The position numbers and the translations under genes are program-made. From the NCBI RefSeq assembly GCF_003049665.1, contig NZ_PYWM01000002.1, forward strand, positions 186,001-250,000: 64,000 bases of DNA, read 5' to 3'. Origin of the DNA: Lysinibacillus mangiferihumi (lineage in GTDB: Bacteria > Bacillota > Bacilli > Bacillales_A > Planococcaceae). Below the pieces are notes generated by a model. It was not told the origin of the DNA, did not search any database, and saw only the letters and a list, made by a program, of their open reading frames with translations. Shown piece by piece: positions 45,416 to 54,664 of this stretch (positions within the stretch are counted from its first letter, which is position 1; each line of letters opens with the position of its first letter).

Positions 45416-45439
45416 TTTAACATCAGAGGAGGATTCTTT

Positions 45440-45937
45440 ATGTTAAGCAATATCCCTTCTCAATATTATGTTATAGGTTCGACTATAATGGCCATTATAA
45501 TGGGTAGCTTTGTGATGGTATTACGTATGCGAGCTTCCAAAAAACCTACAAATGAGAAGAAAATTATCATTCCACCTATTGCCATGTCATCAGGTGCGTT
45601 AATGTTTTTATTTGCACAGTTTCGAGTGCCACCTATGCAGATTTTAGAAGCTGCTGCGGTAGGTATGGTGTTCTCGACCATTTTAATTGCTACTTCGAAA
45701 TTTGAAGTAAAAGGTCAAGATATTTATTTAAAACGTTCAAAAGCGTTTGTATTTATTTTAGTTGGGCTGTTAATCTTCCGTATTGTGGCAAAAATGATTT
45801 TAAGTAGCTCGATAGATGTCGGGGAGTTAGCAGGTATGTTTTGGATTTTAGCATTTGCGATGCTATTGCCCTGGCGAATTGCAATGCTGATTCAATTTAC
45901 AAAAATCAAGAAAACGATTCCATTAAAAAATATGTAA
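45440..45937 (+). CDS. ccdC: CcdC family membrane protein
   Basis: A 165-residue protein with five hydrophobic segments. The block KKIIIPPIAMSSGALMFLF (about 40-58), VKGQDIYLKRSKAFVFILVG and the ending PWRIAMLIQF match CcdC/YneJ proteins. The location downstream of ccdA and the CheY-like gene supports the call. It is associated with cytochrome c synthesis but its exact function is undefined. AGAGGAGG precedes the ATG. Confidence 0.93.
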   Translation: MLSNIPSQYYVIGSTIMAIIMGSFVMVLRMRASKKPTNEKKIIIPPIAMSSGALMFLFAQFRVPPMQILEAAAVGMVFSTILIATSKFEVKGQDIYLKRSKAFVFILVGLLIFRIVAKMILSSSIDVGELAGMFWILAFAMLLPWRIAMLIQFTKIKKTIPLKNM

Positions 45938-45944
45938 AGAAAAG

Positions 45945-45980
45945 AAACTACACTAGCACATTTGCTGTTGTAGTTTTTTT
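45945..45980 (+). terminator. Intrinsic terminator after ccdC
   Basis: AAACTACA (45945-45952) pairs with TGTAGTTT (45969-45976), with an inner AGCA/TGCT helix, then seven T. Confidence 0.85.
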
Positions 45981-46087
45981 AACGCATACAATCATTTTTT
46001 GTATCAAGGGGATATATTATAACAAGCGCTTTCTAATCGACATCGTGGTATACTAGGAACCATGTTAAAAAATGAGGAGTTACTTAG

Positions 46088-46279
46088 ATGAAATATTTTA
46101 AACCACAGATGCAGTTGCTCGTAAAAGAAAACCGTGAATTGCATGACCGACTAAAAGAGCTAATGGCGGATATGGATTTGCAAAAAAATTACGCATTAAA
46201 GGCACTGTATCATGCAGAAGTGGCAGACGGTGGGCGCTATCAACAAGATTACCAAGCGCTTGATCATTTATTTAAATAA
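46088..46279 (+). CDS. Small helical protein of unknown function
   Basis: A 63-residue, charged, helical protein beginning MKYFKPQMQLLVKENRELHD, with a likely coiled-coil region at about 8-40. GAGGAG lies 7-9 bases before the ATG, and a strong terminator follows directly, so it is probably expressed. I do not recognise a family. Confidence 0.65.
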   Translation: MKYFKPQMQLLVKENRELHDRLKELMADMDLQKNYALKALYHAEVADGGRYQQDYQALDHLFK

Positions 46280-46301
46280 AGCATGAATCCGTTTTATATC
46301 A

Positions 46302-46335
46302 AAAAAAGCCGCACGTATTGCAGTGCGGCTTTTTT
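46302..46335. terminator. Bidirectional terminator
   Basis: AAAAAAGCCGCAC (46302-46314) pairs perfectly with 46323-46335 between convergent genes. A-run and T-run flank the stem. Confidence 0.95.
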
Positions 46336-46343
46336 GCATCCTA

Positions 46344-46772
46344 TCAGTCGAAAAGATGCTCATATGGGGACACATCAATTTGCATTTGATCTAACTTTTT
46401 ACGTAAAAATTTGTGGTCACGTTTAGGCGTAGCTTGAATATAGCCGCGTATAATTAAATCATTGTCTATAGCTGTCGCCTTTTCTTCTAAAGCCAGTTCG
46501 CCAATCTTACCTGCAATTTTTTCTTTCGCCACTTGTCTAAATAGCTCAGGTACTGGGCTCACCAACTCATATAGAAATTCCTTCTCAGGTTGTCCCCATA
46601 GATGAATCGTTTTATCTAAGTAATATTCCTGCCAATCTAAATCTGATTTCCCATCCTGCTTTGGTAAAGCCTTTAAAAATTTGCGGAACATGAAAAATCC
46701 GCCAATAGCCATTAGCGAAATAAGGACGACTACCCAAAATAAAATAAACCATAAAAACCAACCATCTAACAA
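46344..46772 (-). CDS. DUF2621 family membrane protein (YneK-like)
   Basis: A protein of about 142 residues with one N-terminal helix (about 5-25: WFLWFILFWVVVLISLMAIG) and a cytoplasmic domain with SDLDWQEYYLDKT, SPVPELFRQVAKEKIAGKIGELALEEKA and ATPKRDHKFLRKKL. These blocks are typical of DUF2621. In Bacillus the gene follows ccdC, as here apart from the small gene between them and the opposite strand. TTG 46772 is favoured as start (AGAGGTG 6 bases upstream, product MLDGWFLWF); GTG 46799 is a longer alternative. Function unknown. Confidence 0.88.
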   Translation of the reverse strand: MLDGWFLWFILFWVVVLISLMAIGGFFMFRKFLKALPKQDGKSDLDWQEYYLDKTIHLWGQPEKEFLYELVSPVPELFRQVAKEKIAGKIGELALEEKATAIDNDLIIRGYIQATPKRDHKFLRKKLDQMQIDVSPYEHLFD

Positions 46773-46998
46773 ATCGTTCACCTCTTTGTCTTCTCTCACT
46801 CTATTATAAAAGCTTCAACAAAAAAATTCATCCTTATTGTGCCTCTTTTTATAAATCGTTTAAATAAATGTAAGTATTGCACTCTAGTGAAAAAAGTTTG
46901 TAAGTTTGGCACAGTATGTTGTGGTCTTGATGAGCAAGTAAGGTATAGGTAAATAAGATTTTACAAATGTGCTAGCAATCTAACCGAGTAGAGTCTAA

Positions 46999-47211
46999 TT
47001 TTTCACTTCTGCACATTATTTATGGATTGAATTGTTCAATATATTTCCAACTATTATTGGGAGTCTAATATCGTTTCTAGATGCTGTTAAAAAGGTAGAA
47101 GCAACCTATCCACCATATGAAAAATTTAAGTCAACAGGTAGGTTTGTTCAAAGGTATTATACACTTGATAATCTTAAATACACCGTTGCCTTTCTAGTTA
47201 TTTCTGATTAA
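46999..47211 (+). pseudogene. Orphan coding remnant without start codon
   Basis: A 70-codon open stretch without ATG reads FFTSAHYLWIELFNIFPTII and later VQRYYTLDNLKYTVAFLVIS before TAA. The composition looks protein-like, but a stop lies directly upstream and no ribosome site is present. It lies in the 660-bp gap between the DUF2621 gene and the betaine-binding protein gene. It is probably the tail of a lost gene. Family unknown. Confidence 0.45.
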
Positions 47212-47321
47212 AGAATATACGCAATGCCAATTTTGAAAATAAATCAAAGTGTGAAAGTAAAGCCAACATATGCTATTTTCATATTCCTTTAAATGGAAAT
47301 ATAAATTTGTCTTAATTGACA

Positions 47322-47359
47322 AAAGTAACAACTCGTTGTTAAAATCAAGTTGTTACTTT
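47322..47359. repeat. Perfect 11-bp inverted repeat before the binding-protein gene
   Basis: AAAGTAACAAC (47322-47332) and its complement (47349-47359) flank 16 bases, about 80 bp upstream of the start. It may be an operator or leader hairpin; there is no T-run. Confidence 0.55.
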
Positions 47360-47436
47360 GAACCAGATAAACTTTTATAAAGTCGGTCAAAGGTCTAGAG
47401 ACAAGGAAAGTCTCTTCTAATTAAGGGGGATGTAAA

Positions 47437-48351
47437 ATGGTCAAGTTGAAAACAGTAGGACTAACTTTTGGAATAGCTGTTTCGTTACTATTAGCAGGAT
47501 GTGGTCATGAAGACAGTAATCAAAATGATGAAGAGGCAACAGGCAAGAACGTAAGCATAGGTGAGCAGGTTGATTATAAAATTATAGGGATTGAACCAGG
47601 AGCAGGATTGACGGAGCTTTCGGAAAACACGATAGCAGAATATCAAAATTTGCAAGGTTGGGAACTGGAGGAAAGTTCAACACCTGGGATGTTAGGTTCA
47701 TTAGAGCAAGCTATTCGAAATGAAGAGCCTATTATTATTACAGGATGGACACCGCATTGGATGTTTTCATCCTACGATTTAAAATTTTTAGAGGACCCTC
47801 AAGGGACATTAGGTGGAACGGAAAATATTAATACACTTGTGCGCAAAGATTTGGCTAAAGACTTACCCGATGCCTATACACTTCTAGATCAATTCTATTG
47901 GGAACCAGAAGATATGGAAGCTGTAATGTATGAAGCCCAAACAACTTCTTTTGAAGAGGCGGCAGACAAATGGATCGCACAAAACGAAGAGAAGGTAAAT
48001 GAATGGACAAAAGGGATGACAAAAGTAAAAGGCAAAGAAATTGAATTAGCATCCACTCCATGGGATTCAGAAAGAGCTTCAAGCAGTGTACTACAAGCAG
48101 TATTTGAAGAACTTGGATACACGGTCACAATCACACCAGTTGATCCTGCCATCATGTTTCAAGCAATCGCATCAGGAGTAGTCGATGCAACTGTCGCTGC
48201 TTGGTTACCAACGACACATAGCTCCTTTTATGCAAAATACAAAGAGGACTTTGTTGATTTAGGAGAGAATTTAACAGGGACCAAAAATGGATTTGTTGTT
48301 CCTACATATATGGAAATCGATTCCATTGAGGATTTACAACCAAAACAATAG
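47437..48351 (+). CDS. Glycine betaine/proline ABC importer substrate-binding lipoprotein
   Basis: A 304-residue lipoprotein (lipobox LAGC, Cys at about 22). The two OpuAC-type lobes are visible: KIIGIEPGAGLTELSENTIAEYQ near 45-65 and the GWTPHWMFSSYDLKFLEDP segment near 100-118, where Trp residues form the cage for the quaternary ammonium ligand, then VDATVAAWLPTTHSSFYAKY near 245. It would capture glycine betaine or related osmolytes. No ATPase or permease gene is adjacent, so it is an orphan binding protein or works with components encoded elsewhere. Confidence 0.9.
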   Translation: MVKLKTVGLTFGIAVSLLLAGCGHEDSNQNDEEATGKNVSIGEQVDYKIIGIEPGAGLTELSENTIAEYQNLQGWELEESSTPGMLGSLEQAIRNEEPIIITGWTPHWMFSSYDLKFLEDPQGTLGGTENINTLVRKDLAKDLPDAYTLLDQFYWEPEDMEAVMYEAQTTSFEEAADKWIAQNEEKVNEWTKGMTKVKGKEIELASTPWDSERASSSVLQAVFEELGYTVTITPVDPAIMFQAIASGVVDATVAAWLPTTHSSFYAKYKEDFVDLGENLTGTKNGFVVPTYMEIDSIEDLQPKQ

Positions 48352-48364
48352 GTTAAGAGATAAC

Positions 48365-48405
48365 AAGGGGAATTTCCTTCATAAAGAGGGACATTCCCCT
48401 TTTAT
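48365..48405 (+). terminator. Intrinsic terminator after binding-protein gene
   Basis: AAGGGGAAT (48365-48373) pairs with 48393-48401, followed by TTTTATT. Confidence 0.82.
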
Positions 48406-48581
48406 TAAGATAGTTTTTTAAAAATTGTAAAATAAGTTGGGCTATCAGAGGTAGAATTGCAAATGAATAATCTGATATTATGATAATAATACATAATTGG
48501 GATTATTGGGTATTAATAGTTATTTAAGAATGTTAGGGCTATTTATTGTTACTTGATATTAACTAACTTAGGAGGAGAACT

Positions 48582-49151
48582 ATGGGTAAATGGAAAAGAT
48601 TGAAATCTGAGTATATTCATAAAAGTCCATTTGGTAATATTCGAAAAGATTGTTGTCAACTTCCGAATGGCCTATTAATTGATGATTATTTTGTCCATGA
48701 ATATGCTGATTGGGTAAATGCAGTTGTTATAACAAAAGAAAAACAAATTGTGCTTGTCGAACAATATCGTTATGCAGGAGAAGATTTTTTCTTAGAAGTA
48801 CCTGCAGGTAAAAAAGAAGGAAATGAAACAGATGAAGAAAGTTTACTTAGAGAAGTAAAAGAAGAGACTGGGTATACTTCTTTAAAAACACCGATTTTTT
48901 TAGGTGATTTCATGGTCAATCCAGCGACACAAAACAACAAAGTGAAAACCTATCTAATACTGGAAGCATACAAAGCTTATGAACAAGACTTAGATGATAC
49001 AGAAGAGATAACCGTTAAATTGTTTGAATTTGATGATTTTGGAAGTGAAATCATTACAAATAAAATTAAAACACAGCTATTTACATCAAATGCATATTTT
49101 ATGGCAAAAAACTATCTTACAGAAAAACAGAACAGTTTGAAATTAAAGTAG
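48582..49151 (+). CDS. Nudix hydrolase, ADP-ribose pyrophosphatase-like
   Basis: A 189-residue Nudix protein. The Nudix box G-x5-E-x7-REVKEETG is present in full at about 76-98 (GKKEGNETDEESLLREVKEE). Upstream are VNAVVITKEKQIVLVEQYRY and FLEVPAGK, typical of the ADP-ribose / NDP-sugar pyrophosphatase group. It likely hydrolyses a nucleoside diphosphate linked to another group; the exact substrate is not evident. TTAGGAGGAG precedes the ATG. Confidence 0.88.
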   Translation: MGKWKRLKSEYIHKSPFGNIRKDCCQLPNGLLIDDYFVHEYADWVNAVVITKEKQIVLVEQYRYAGEDFFLEVPAGKKEGNETDEESLLREVKEETGYTSLKTPIFLGDFMVNPATQNNKVKTYLILEAYKAYEQDLDDTEEITVKLFEFDDFGSEIITNKIKTQLFTSNAYFMAKNYLTEKQNSLKLK

Positions 49152-49192
49152 ACAAGCATATTAATTTCCTGAACATGTTAGGAGTCAAAGAG

Positions 49193-49669
49193 ATGACGTT
49201 ATATTCCGTTCTAGTAGCAGATTGCGAATTACAAACAGTGGATTGTACAGGAATTACTGAAATCACTGTAAGAGAATTAAAAAAATTACATCCGATAACA
49301 GGGGATACGCCAGAACAGCCTTGGCACTCGATGGATGATGACGCAAGGATTGTCTATGCGCCAGATGAATCAGCTTTCGGTCAATTGCATATTTTCGAAT
49401 GGAATAATCCGCCCTATGATTTAGCGCTTTATAATGAAAAAAGTTATGTATATGGCATTGAGGGCAATTGGGGTCCGCAATTTTTAGATGATTTTTTAAT
49501 CTATTTAAAGCAGCATATCAAACCGGAGCAAAACGTGGACTTAATTAGGTTTTGGGCAGGAGAATATGACCGAAAATTAAAAAGTCGTTGTATCAATATT
49601 GCCGAAATCGAAAGCCATCACCTTGAAAGCTTACAGAACGAACAGTACATATGTGTCGCTTTTGTGTAA
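49193..49669 (+). CDS. Uncharacterised 158-residue protein
   Basis: I do not recognise the family. The product is soluble, acidic and rich in aromatic residues (MTLYSVLVADCELQTVDCTG, HIFEWNNPPYDLALYNEKSY, DLIRFWAGEYDRKL). AGGAG lies 8 bases before ATG 49193, which is preferred over the ATG at 49175. It follows the Nudix gene after 41 bp and may be co-transcribed. No membrane segments or clear motifs. Confidence 0.7.
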   Translation: MTLYSVLVADCELQTVDCTGITEITVRELKKLHPITGDTPEQPWHSMDDDARIVYAPDESAFGQLHIFEWNNPPYDLALYNEKSYVYGIEGNWGPQFLDDFLIYLKQHIKPEQNVDLIRFWAGEYDRKLKSRCINIAEIESHHLESLQNEQYICVAFV

Positions 49670-49725
49670 CTTATAGCATGTAAAATCTTTTTTTCTAGAA
49701 TAAAGTTAGGATTTTGGTATTTTAA

Positions 49726-50192
<467 letters not shown>

Positions 50193-50305
50193 CGAGAGGC
50201 ATCTTTTTTATTGCGCTAGATGGACATGCAAAGCATGATTGTTTAACCATATTTTTAATAAATGTTATGATGAGACTAATAACTGTGAAAAAGGGGATTG
50301 TTTTA

Positions 50306-50626
50306 ATGGAAAATTTACACTCAATAGAGCAATTTGAAAACTTAAAAAAAGGTGACCGTACAATATTTGTTTTTTCAGCAGACTGGTGTGGAGATTGTCG
50401 ATTTATTGATCCGATTATGCCGACAATTGAAAAAAACTACAGCAATTATCATTTTGTGAAAATTGACCGCGATGATTTCATCGATTTATGTGTTGCATTA
50501 GATGTATTTGGTATTCCAAGTTTTCTAGCTTATGATAAAGGCAATGAAGTTGGCCGATTTGTTAGTAAGGACCGTAAAACACAACAAGAGATTGAAGCTT
50601 TTTTAGATGGATTAACTTTATCATAA
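50306..50626 (+). CDS. Thioredoxin family protein (YtpP-like)
   Basis: A 106-residue thioredoxin-fold protein with FVFSADWCGDCRFIDPIMP (about 21-39), so the active site is WCGDC rather than WCGPC, and the cis-Pro loop FGIPSFLAYDKG. The ending GRFVSKDRKTQQEIEAFL matches the YtpP group of Bacillus. It probably reduces disulfides in the cytosol or handles low-molecular-weight thiols. ATG 50306 has AAAAGGGGA upstream. It is convergent with the MerR gene. Confidence 0.9.
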   Translation: MENLHSIEQFENLKKGDRTIFVFSADWCGDCRFIDPIMPTIEKNYSNYHFVKIDRDDFIDLCVALDVFGIPSFLAYDKGNEVGRFVSKDRKTQQEIEAFLDGLTLS

Positions 50627-50635
50627 GACTTGCTT

Positions 50636-50669
50636 AAGCTATAGGACGCTATCTCCTATAGCTTTTTAT
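50636..50669. terminator. Intrinsic terminator between thioredoxin and MerR genes
   Basis: AAGCTATAGGA (50636-50646) pairs perfectly with 50654-50664, then TTTTTATTT. Confidence 0.92.
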
Positions 50670-50679
50670 TTGCCTGCTT

Positions 50680-51411
50680 TCAAGCCGTTACATAAGCAAT
50701 ACAACGTTCCACATACGCCAGTACCTCTGCTGAAATCGGGTATAATCCTGTTTTCTCTGTAGGGAGTTTTCTAACCTCCCAAAATTGATCCATTAAATCC
50801 GTGTCACCTTGAAACGTATCGTTTGATAATTCGATTATTTTGGAACCAATTTGAAAGCCTTCGTCCGATTCAGCTTGAATATTATGTTTGATACACCATT
50901 CAATTTGTCGTAGTAATACAATATATTGCTGTGTCATTATGTCATTGCTACTAAGGTTTGGAATGGTTTGTTGTAAAAATGTTTGTTCATGCTCTTGGAA
51001 ATAGTCCATCCATTTTTTAGAGGTACTTTGAGAACGTTGAACGAGTTCCGTCACATGTTCCCACGATAATGATTCTTCTAAATCAATCATATTAATCAAT
51101 GATGTCGTATGCGAGATACTCGTTTGCAGTTCAGCGAGTCGTTCTTGTAAGTAATTGTGATGTGAAATTAAAATTTGTTTATAGGAAAGTTTATCTAATA
51201 AATCACGAATTTTATCGAGTGGAAGTGACAGCGTTTTTAGAATGATGATTTTCTCTAATTTAAACAAGTCTTCTTCTGAATAGTATCGTCGTCCATAATC
51301 ATCTTTAAAACTTGGTGTAAGCAGATTAATTTGATCGTAATACCGAAGTGTGCGAATGGAAATATTTCGCTGTTTCGCTACCTCTCCAGTCGTCCATTGT
51401 TTCATTTTCAT
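50680..51411 (-). CDS. MerR family transcriptional regulator
   Basis: A 243-residue regulator. The N-terminal MerR HTH is clear: WTTGEVAKQRNISIRTLRYY, DQINLLTPSFKDDYGRRYY, then a dimerisation helix (about 75-105). The C-terminal 130 residues form a helical TipAS-like or unknown ligand domain, longer than in metal-type MerR and lacking conserved cysteines, so a drug or small organic effector is more likely. It is divergent from a CPBP gene across 82 bp holding a MerR-type promoter. Confidence 0.9.
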   Translation of the reverse strand: MKMKQWTTGEVAKQRNISIRTLRYYDQINLLTPSFKDDYGRRYYSEEDLFKLEKIIILKTLSLPLDKIRDLLDKLSYKQILISHHNYLQERLAELQTSISHTTSLINMIDLEESLSWEHVTELVQRSQSTSKKWMDYFQEHEQTFLQQTIPNLSSNDIMTQQYIVLLRQIEWCIKHNIQAESDEGFQIGSKIIELSNDTFQGDTDLMDQFWEVRKLPTEKTGLYPISAEVLAYVERCIAYVTA

Positions 51412-51428
51412 TCCTCCTGAAAAAAAGA

Positions 51429-51459
51429 TTGCAGGTGACGTTACGTCATCTCATACACT
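51429..51459 (+). promoter_or_regulatory. MerR-type promoter with 19-bp spacer and palindrome
   Basis: TTGCAG (51429-51434), a 19-bp spacer and TACACT (51454-51459) point toward the CPBP gene. The palindrome TGACGT-T-ACGTCA (51436-51448) sits within the spacer. An over-long spacer with a central operator is the hallmark of MerR-activated promoters. Confidence 0.75.
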
Positions 51460-51493
51460 TAGATTACACCATATAAAGGAAGAAGGATAGAGA

Positions 51494-52198
51494 ATGGAAA
51501 TAAAACAAATTAACTGGAAAACACAAGATAATTGGGGATGGAAAGAATTTATTTTATTACTGCTATTAGAGTTTGTTGTTGTGATCGGCATTATTAAATT
51601 TATAGTGAAACCCGTGTACGCTCACTTGTTCCGTAATGAGCTATATGCTGGCACATTAACAGGATTCACCATTGCGATTACGCTTGTGATCGGTGTTTAT
51701 TTTATAGCGCTACGTCCTAAAAAGCTTTCATGGCTTGAAGTAGGGATAACATCAATTTCGCTGAAGCAATGGAAAACGATACTATGCTATTCGGTTCTGT
51801 TAATGATTGGCGCCTTACTAATCGTAGTGCTAACAAGTTATATTGGGATTTCGGTGGAAAATAGCAAAACACAGGCAATACAGCAGAACATAACCTTTTT
51901 TACTGTACTAATAGCCTTTCTCTCAGCGGCTGTTATTTCACCAATATACGAAGAGATTTTTTATCGAGGGTTTTTATATCGCTGGTTACGTACACGCTTA
52001 GGATTGGTCGGTGCCATTATCCTTAGCTCATTTATTTTTACGATTGCTCATATCCCAACCTATAATGTCATGCCCGTCAACTTCTTTAGTGGCATTATTT
52101 TTGCTTTAGCATATGAACGTACGAATTCTATTTGGCCTTCCATTATCATTCACGGCTTAACGAATGGCATGATGGTTTTGCTGACAAGTTTGGGATGA
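51494..52198 (+). CDS. CPBP family intramembrane glutamic endopeptidase
   Basis: A 234-residue membrane protein with about seven helices. The CPBP (Abi) motif 1 EEIFYRGFLYRW (about 155-166) carries the catalytic Glu pair and Arg, motif 2 FTIAHIPTY (about 184-192) the His, and a third IIHGLTNGM (about 216-224) the last His. Members are prenyl-type CAAX proteases and self-immunity proteins. Control by the divergent MerR regulator suggests induction by a toxic compound or peptide. Confidence 0.9.
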   Translation: MEIKQINWKTQDNWGWKEFILLLLLEFVVVIGIIKFIVKPVYAHLFRNELYAGTLTGFTIAITLVIGVYFIALRPKKLSWLEVGITSISLKQWKTILCYSVLLMIGALLIVVLTSYIGISVENSKTQAIQQNITFFTVLIAFLSAAVISPIYEEIFYRGFLYRWLRTRLGLVGAIILSSFIFTIAHIPTYNVMPVNFFSGIIFALAYERTNSIWPSIIIHGLTNGMMVLLTSLG

Positions 52199-52217
52199 AT
52201 AGATGGTTAACATCGAC

Positions 52218-52251
52218 AAAAAACCAGGTCTCATTAAACATGAGAACCTGG
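52218..52251 (-). terminator. Terminator of the minus-strand MFS gene
   Basis: CCAGGT-CTCA (52224-52233) pairs with TGAG-A-ACCTGG (52241-52251) with one bulge. A-run at 52218-52223 supplies the T-run for minus-strand transcripts. Confidence 0.8.
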
Positions 52252-52268
52252 ATCGGTCGATTGAATCA

Positions 52269-53534
52269 TTATTTTGCTTGACGGTACCAGATAATCACAG
52301 GGATTAATAATAAAGATAATAGTCCACCTGTTAATGATAAAGTGGCGTAACTGGAATTCGCTACTATCATCCCCGAAAGTGCCCCTCCTGAAGCACCTGC
52401 CAATGCGATAAAAACATCAATGGTGCCTTGGATTTTAGCGCGTGTTGAAGGTTCTGTGGCATCAACAATTTGAGCAGTTCCGCTAATTAAGCCGAAATTC
52501 CATCCTATACCTAATAAAGAAAGAGCGACGATCAGCATAAACATGGAATCACTTGGTGCATAGGCCGCTATTAAACCTGCAAACAGTAAAATAACACCAG
52601 CAGCAATACTCATGGCTGTTCTACCAATCTTGTCAACAAGGATACCTGTGACAAGAGAAGGAAGATACATGGCCCCAACATGGAAACCAATAACAATTCC
52701 TACAGCACCTAAACTATGTCCATGATGTTGCATATGGATGGGCGTCATTGTCATAATGGCTACCATAACGATTTGCGTAAGAATCATCACAACTGCGCCA
52801 ACGATGATACCTTTTTTATTCATTAAAGGTGGCGCATGATGAAGAGCTTTCCCAGATACGATTTGATGTTGATGAGCTTCTATCGATTTTGCTAGCAGTA
52901 AAGGATCAGGACGAAGCATGATGAAAAGAACCAAACCTGCTAATATAAATGCAATGGCAGATAATATAAATGGGCCAGCTAATGAAGGAATACCGATAGA
53001 AAGAGCAAATTTGCCCATGACATCCACTAAATTTGGTCCTGCTACGGCCCCGAATGTGGTCATAACCATCGTAGTACTAATGGCCGTTGCACGTTGTTTG
53101 TTATTTGCTAAGTCTGTACCTGCATATCGAGCCTGTAAATTTGTTGCTGTTCCTGCACCGTAAACAAGTAAGGAAGCAAATAGTAAAAAAACACTGTTAA
53201 TTAATGCTGCGATAACAACGCCAATAGCGCCAAGACCACCAGTGATAAAACCAGTAGCGAGCCCTATACGGCGACCATAGCGTTGCGAAAGTCTTCCTAC
53301 TATAAAAGCGGCCCCTGCTGAACCTAATGTAAATAGGGCAGAGGGTAATCCGGCAAATGCGTCCGTGCCAAGCATTTGTTGGGCTAAGAGAGCGCCTACC
53401 GTGATACCAGCAGCAAGACCTGCTCCACCGAAAATTTGCGATAAACTAACTACAATTAAAACCCTTTTATACATTTTTTTTAGCTTTTCGGGAGAATTTA
53501 CATACTGCCCGATTGAATGATTTACACTAGTCAA
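52269..53534 (-). CDS. MFS transporter
   Basis: A 421-residue major facilitator with 12 hydrophobic helices and a central loop of about 40 residues (about 205-245, His-rich at KSIEAHQHQ). Motif A appears as VGRLSQRYGRRIGLATGF (about 79-95) and in the second half as GILVDKIGRTAMS. It resembles drug/proton antiporters, but the substrate is unknown. Start is TTG at 53534 with only a weak ribosome site, so the start is less certain. Confidence 0.88.
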   Translation of the reverse strand: MTSVNHSIGQYVNSPEKLKKMYKRVLIVVSLSQIFGGAGLAAGITVGALLAQQMLGTDAFAGLPSALFTLGSAGAAFIVGRLSQRYGRRIGLATGFITGGLGAIGVVIAALINSVFLLFASLLVYGAGTATNLQARYAGTDLANNKQRATAISTTMVMTTFGAVAGPNLVDVMGKFALSIGIPSLAGPFILSAIAFILAGLVLFIMLRPDPLLLAKSIEAHQHQIVSGKALHHAPPLMNKKGIIVGAVVMILTQIVMVAIMTMTPIHMQHHGHSLGAVGIVIGFHVGAMYLPSLVTGILVDKIGRTAMSIAAGVILLFAGLIAAYAPSDSMFMLIVALSLLGIGWNFGLISGTAQIVDATEPSTRAKIQGTIDVFIALAGASGGALSGMIVANSSYATLSLTGGLLSLLLIPVIIWYRQAK

Positions 53535-53680
53535 TTATATGGAACACCATCTTTCTAACTATAAGATTAACAAAAACTTTTAGCTCATTTACCAAGCTTA
53601 CCATACTCCTGCAATTGTAGATATATGCCAATTTGCAGTGAAAAATTTTGTTTATTACATAGAACATTGCTTGTAATTTT

Positions 53681-53716
53681 AAAAAACCTCCTAACGAATA
53701 AAGCTTCGTTAGGAGG
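53681..53716 (-). terminator. Terminator of the CDF transporter gene
   Basis: CCTCCTAACGAA (53687-53698) pairs perfectly with 53705-53716, with an A-run (53681-53686) that becomes the T-run on the minus strand. Confidence 0.92.
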
Positions 53717-53736
53717 TGCAAATGATTTTCCTTCTA

Positions 53737-54636
53737 TTAATTATGATCGTACCAAGGATTTAGGTGAATTAGAACTTCTTCTACATTCGGATGTTTCTCC
53801 ATTATCGTTTTCTTGATTTTACGGATAATATCATGTCCTTCTTGGATTGTTAAATCAGCAGGTACCCCCACACGCAAATCGACTAATACATAGTGCCCAT
53901 GTTCTCTCGCTCGTAGACGATCTATTCGTTTTACTTCAGGAATAGTGAGGATTAACGCTTTGAAACTAGCTAGTGTATCAGGACTTACGCTTTTCTCCAT
54001 AAGTGTGTCGATAGCTTCTAATAACATCCCATAGGCAAGTTTGAAAACTAAAATGGTCACAATGATACCCGCAATGGGATCACCATATGTAAGGATATGA
54101 ATATGATAATTTTCTCCAACTAGTGCAAGCCCGATTCCTAATACGGCTGCTAATGAAGCATATACATCAGCAAGATGATCATAAGCAGTGGCAATTAAGC
54201 CTTTACTATTTGTTCTTTTGCCAATTTTTATCGTATATACGTATAAAAGGAGCTTCCAAACAAGTGATATGATAGCCGTGATAAAGGCAATTAAACTTGC
54301 TTTTTCAGGTTCCTGAAAGAATGCTGTAACGGATTCATAAGCAATATAAAGAGCTGCCATTATTAATATAATTCCTACAATGGCGGAACTAATGACTTCT
54401 GCTTTTCCGTGTCCGTATGGATGATCTTCGTCGGCAGGACGTTTAGAAATACGCATAGATGTTAAAGCGGCACCGCTTGCTATTACATCACCTGCATTAT
54501 GATAGCCATCAGCTAAAAGAACGGGGCTGTGGAAGATAGTACCAACTGCTATTTTTAAAATAGTTAAGACGATGTTGCTTATTAAACTAATCCATCCAGC
54601 AACGATTGTAGTATTGGAATTTGTGCTTTGATTCAT
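53737..54636 (-). CDS. Cation diffusion facilitator, Mn/Fe-type metal site
   Basis: A 299-residue CDF protein with six helices and a C-terminal cytoplasmic domain (about 210-299). The helix 2 site is LLADGYHNAGDVIAS (Asp...Asn) and the helix 5 site AYDHLADVYAS (Asp...Asp). Zinc transporters carry His-Asp there, whereas manganese/iron exporters such as MneP/MneS carry Asp/Asn-Asp, so Mn2+ or Fe2+ efflux is more likely. GGAGG lies 9 bases upstream of the ATG. A leader ORF with an overlapping terminator hairpin precedes it, which points to attenuation control. Confidence 0.9.
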   Translation of the reverse strand: MNQSTNSNTTIVAGWISLISNIVLTILKIAVGTIFHSPVLLADGYHNAGDVIASGAALTSMRISKRPADEDHPYGHGKAEVISSAIVGIILIMAALYIAYESVTAFFQEPEKASLIAFITAIISLVWKLLLYVYTIKIGKRTNSKGLIATAYDHLADVYASLAAVLGIGLALVGENYHIHILTYGDPIAGIIVTILVFKLAYGMLLEAIDTLMEKSVSPDTLASFKALILTIPEVKRIDRLRAREHGHYVLVDLRVGVPADLTIQEGHDIIRKIKKTIMEKHPNVEEVLIHLNPWYDHN

Positions 54637-54664
54637 AAATGTATACCTCCAATAAAATTCTTTC

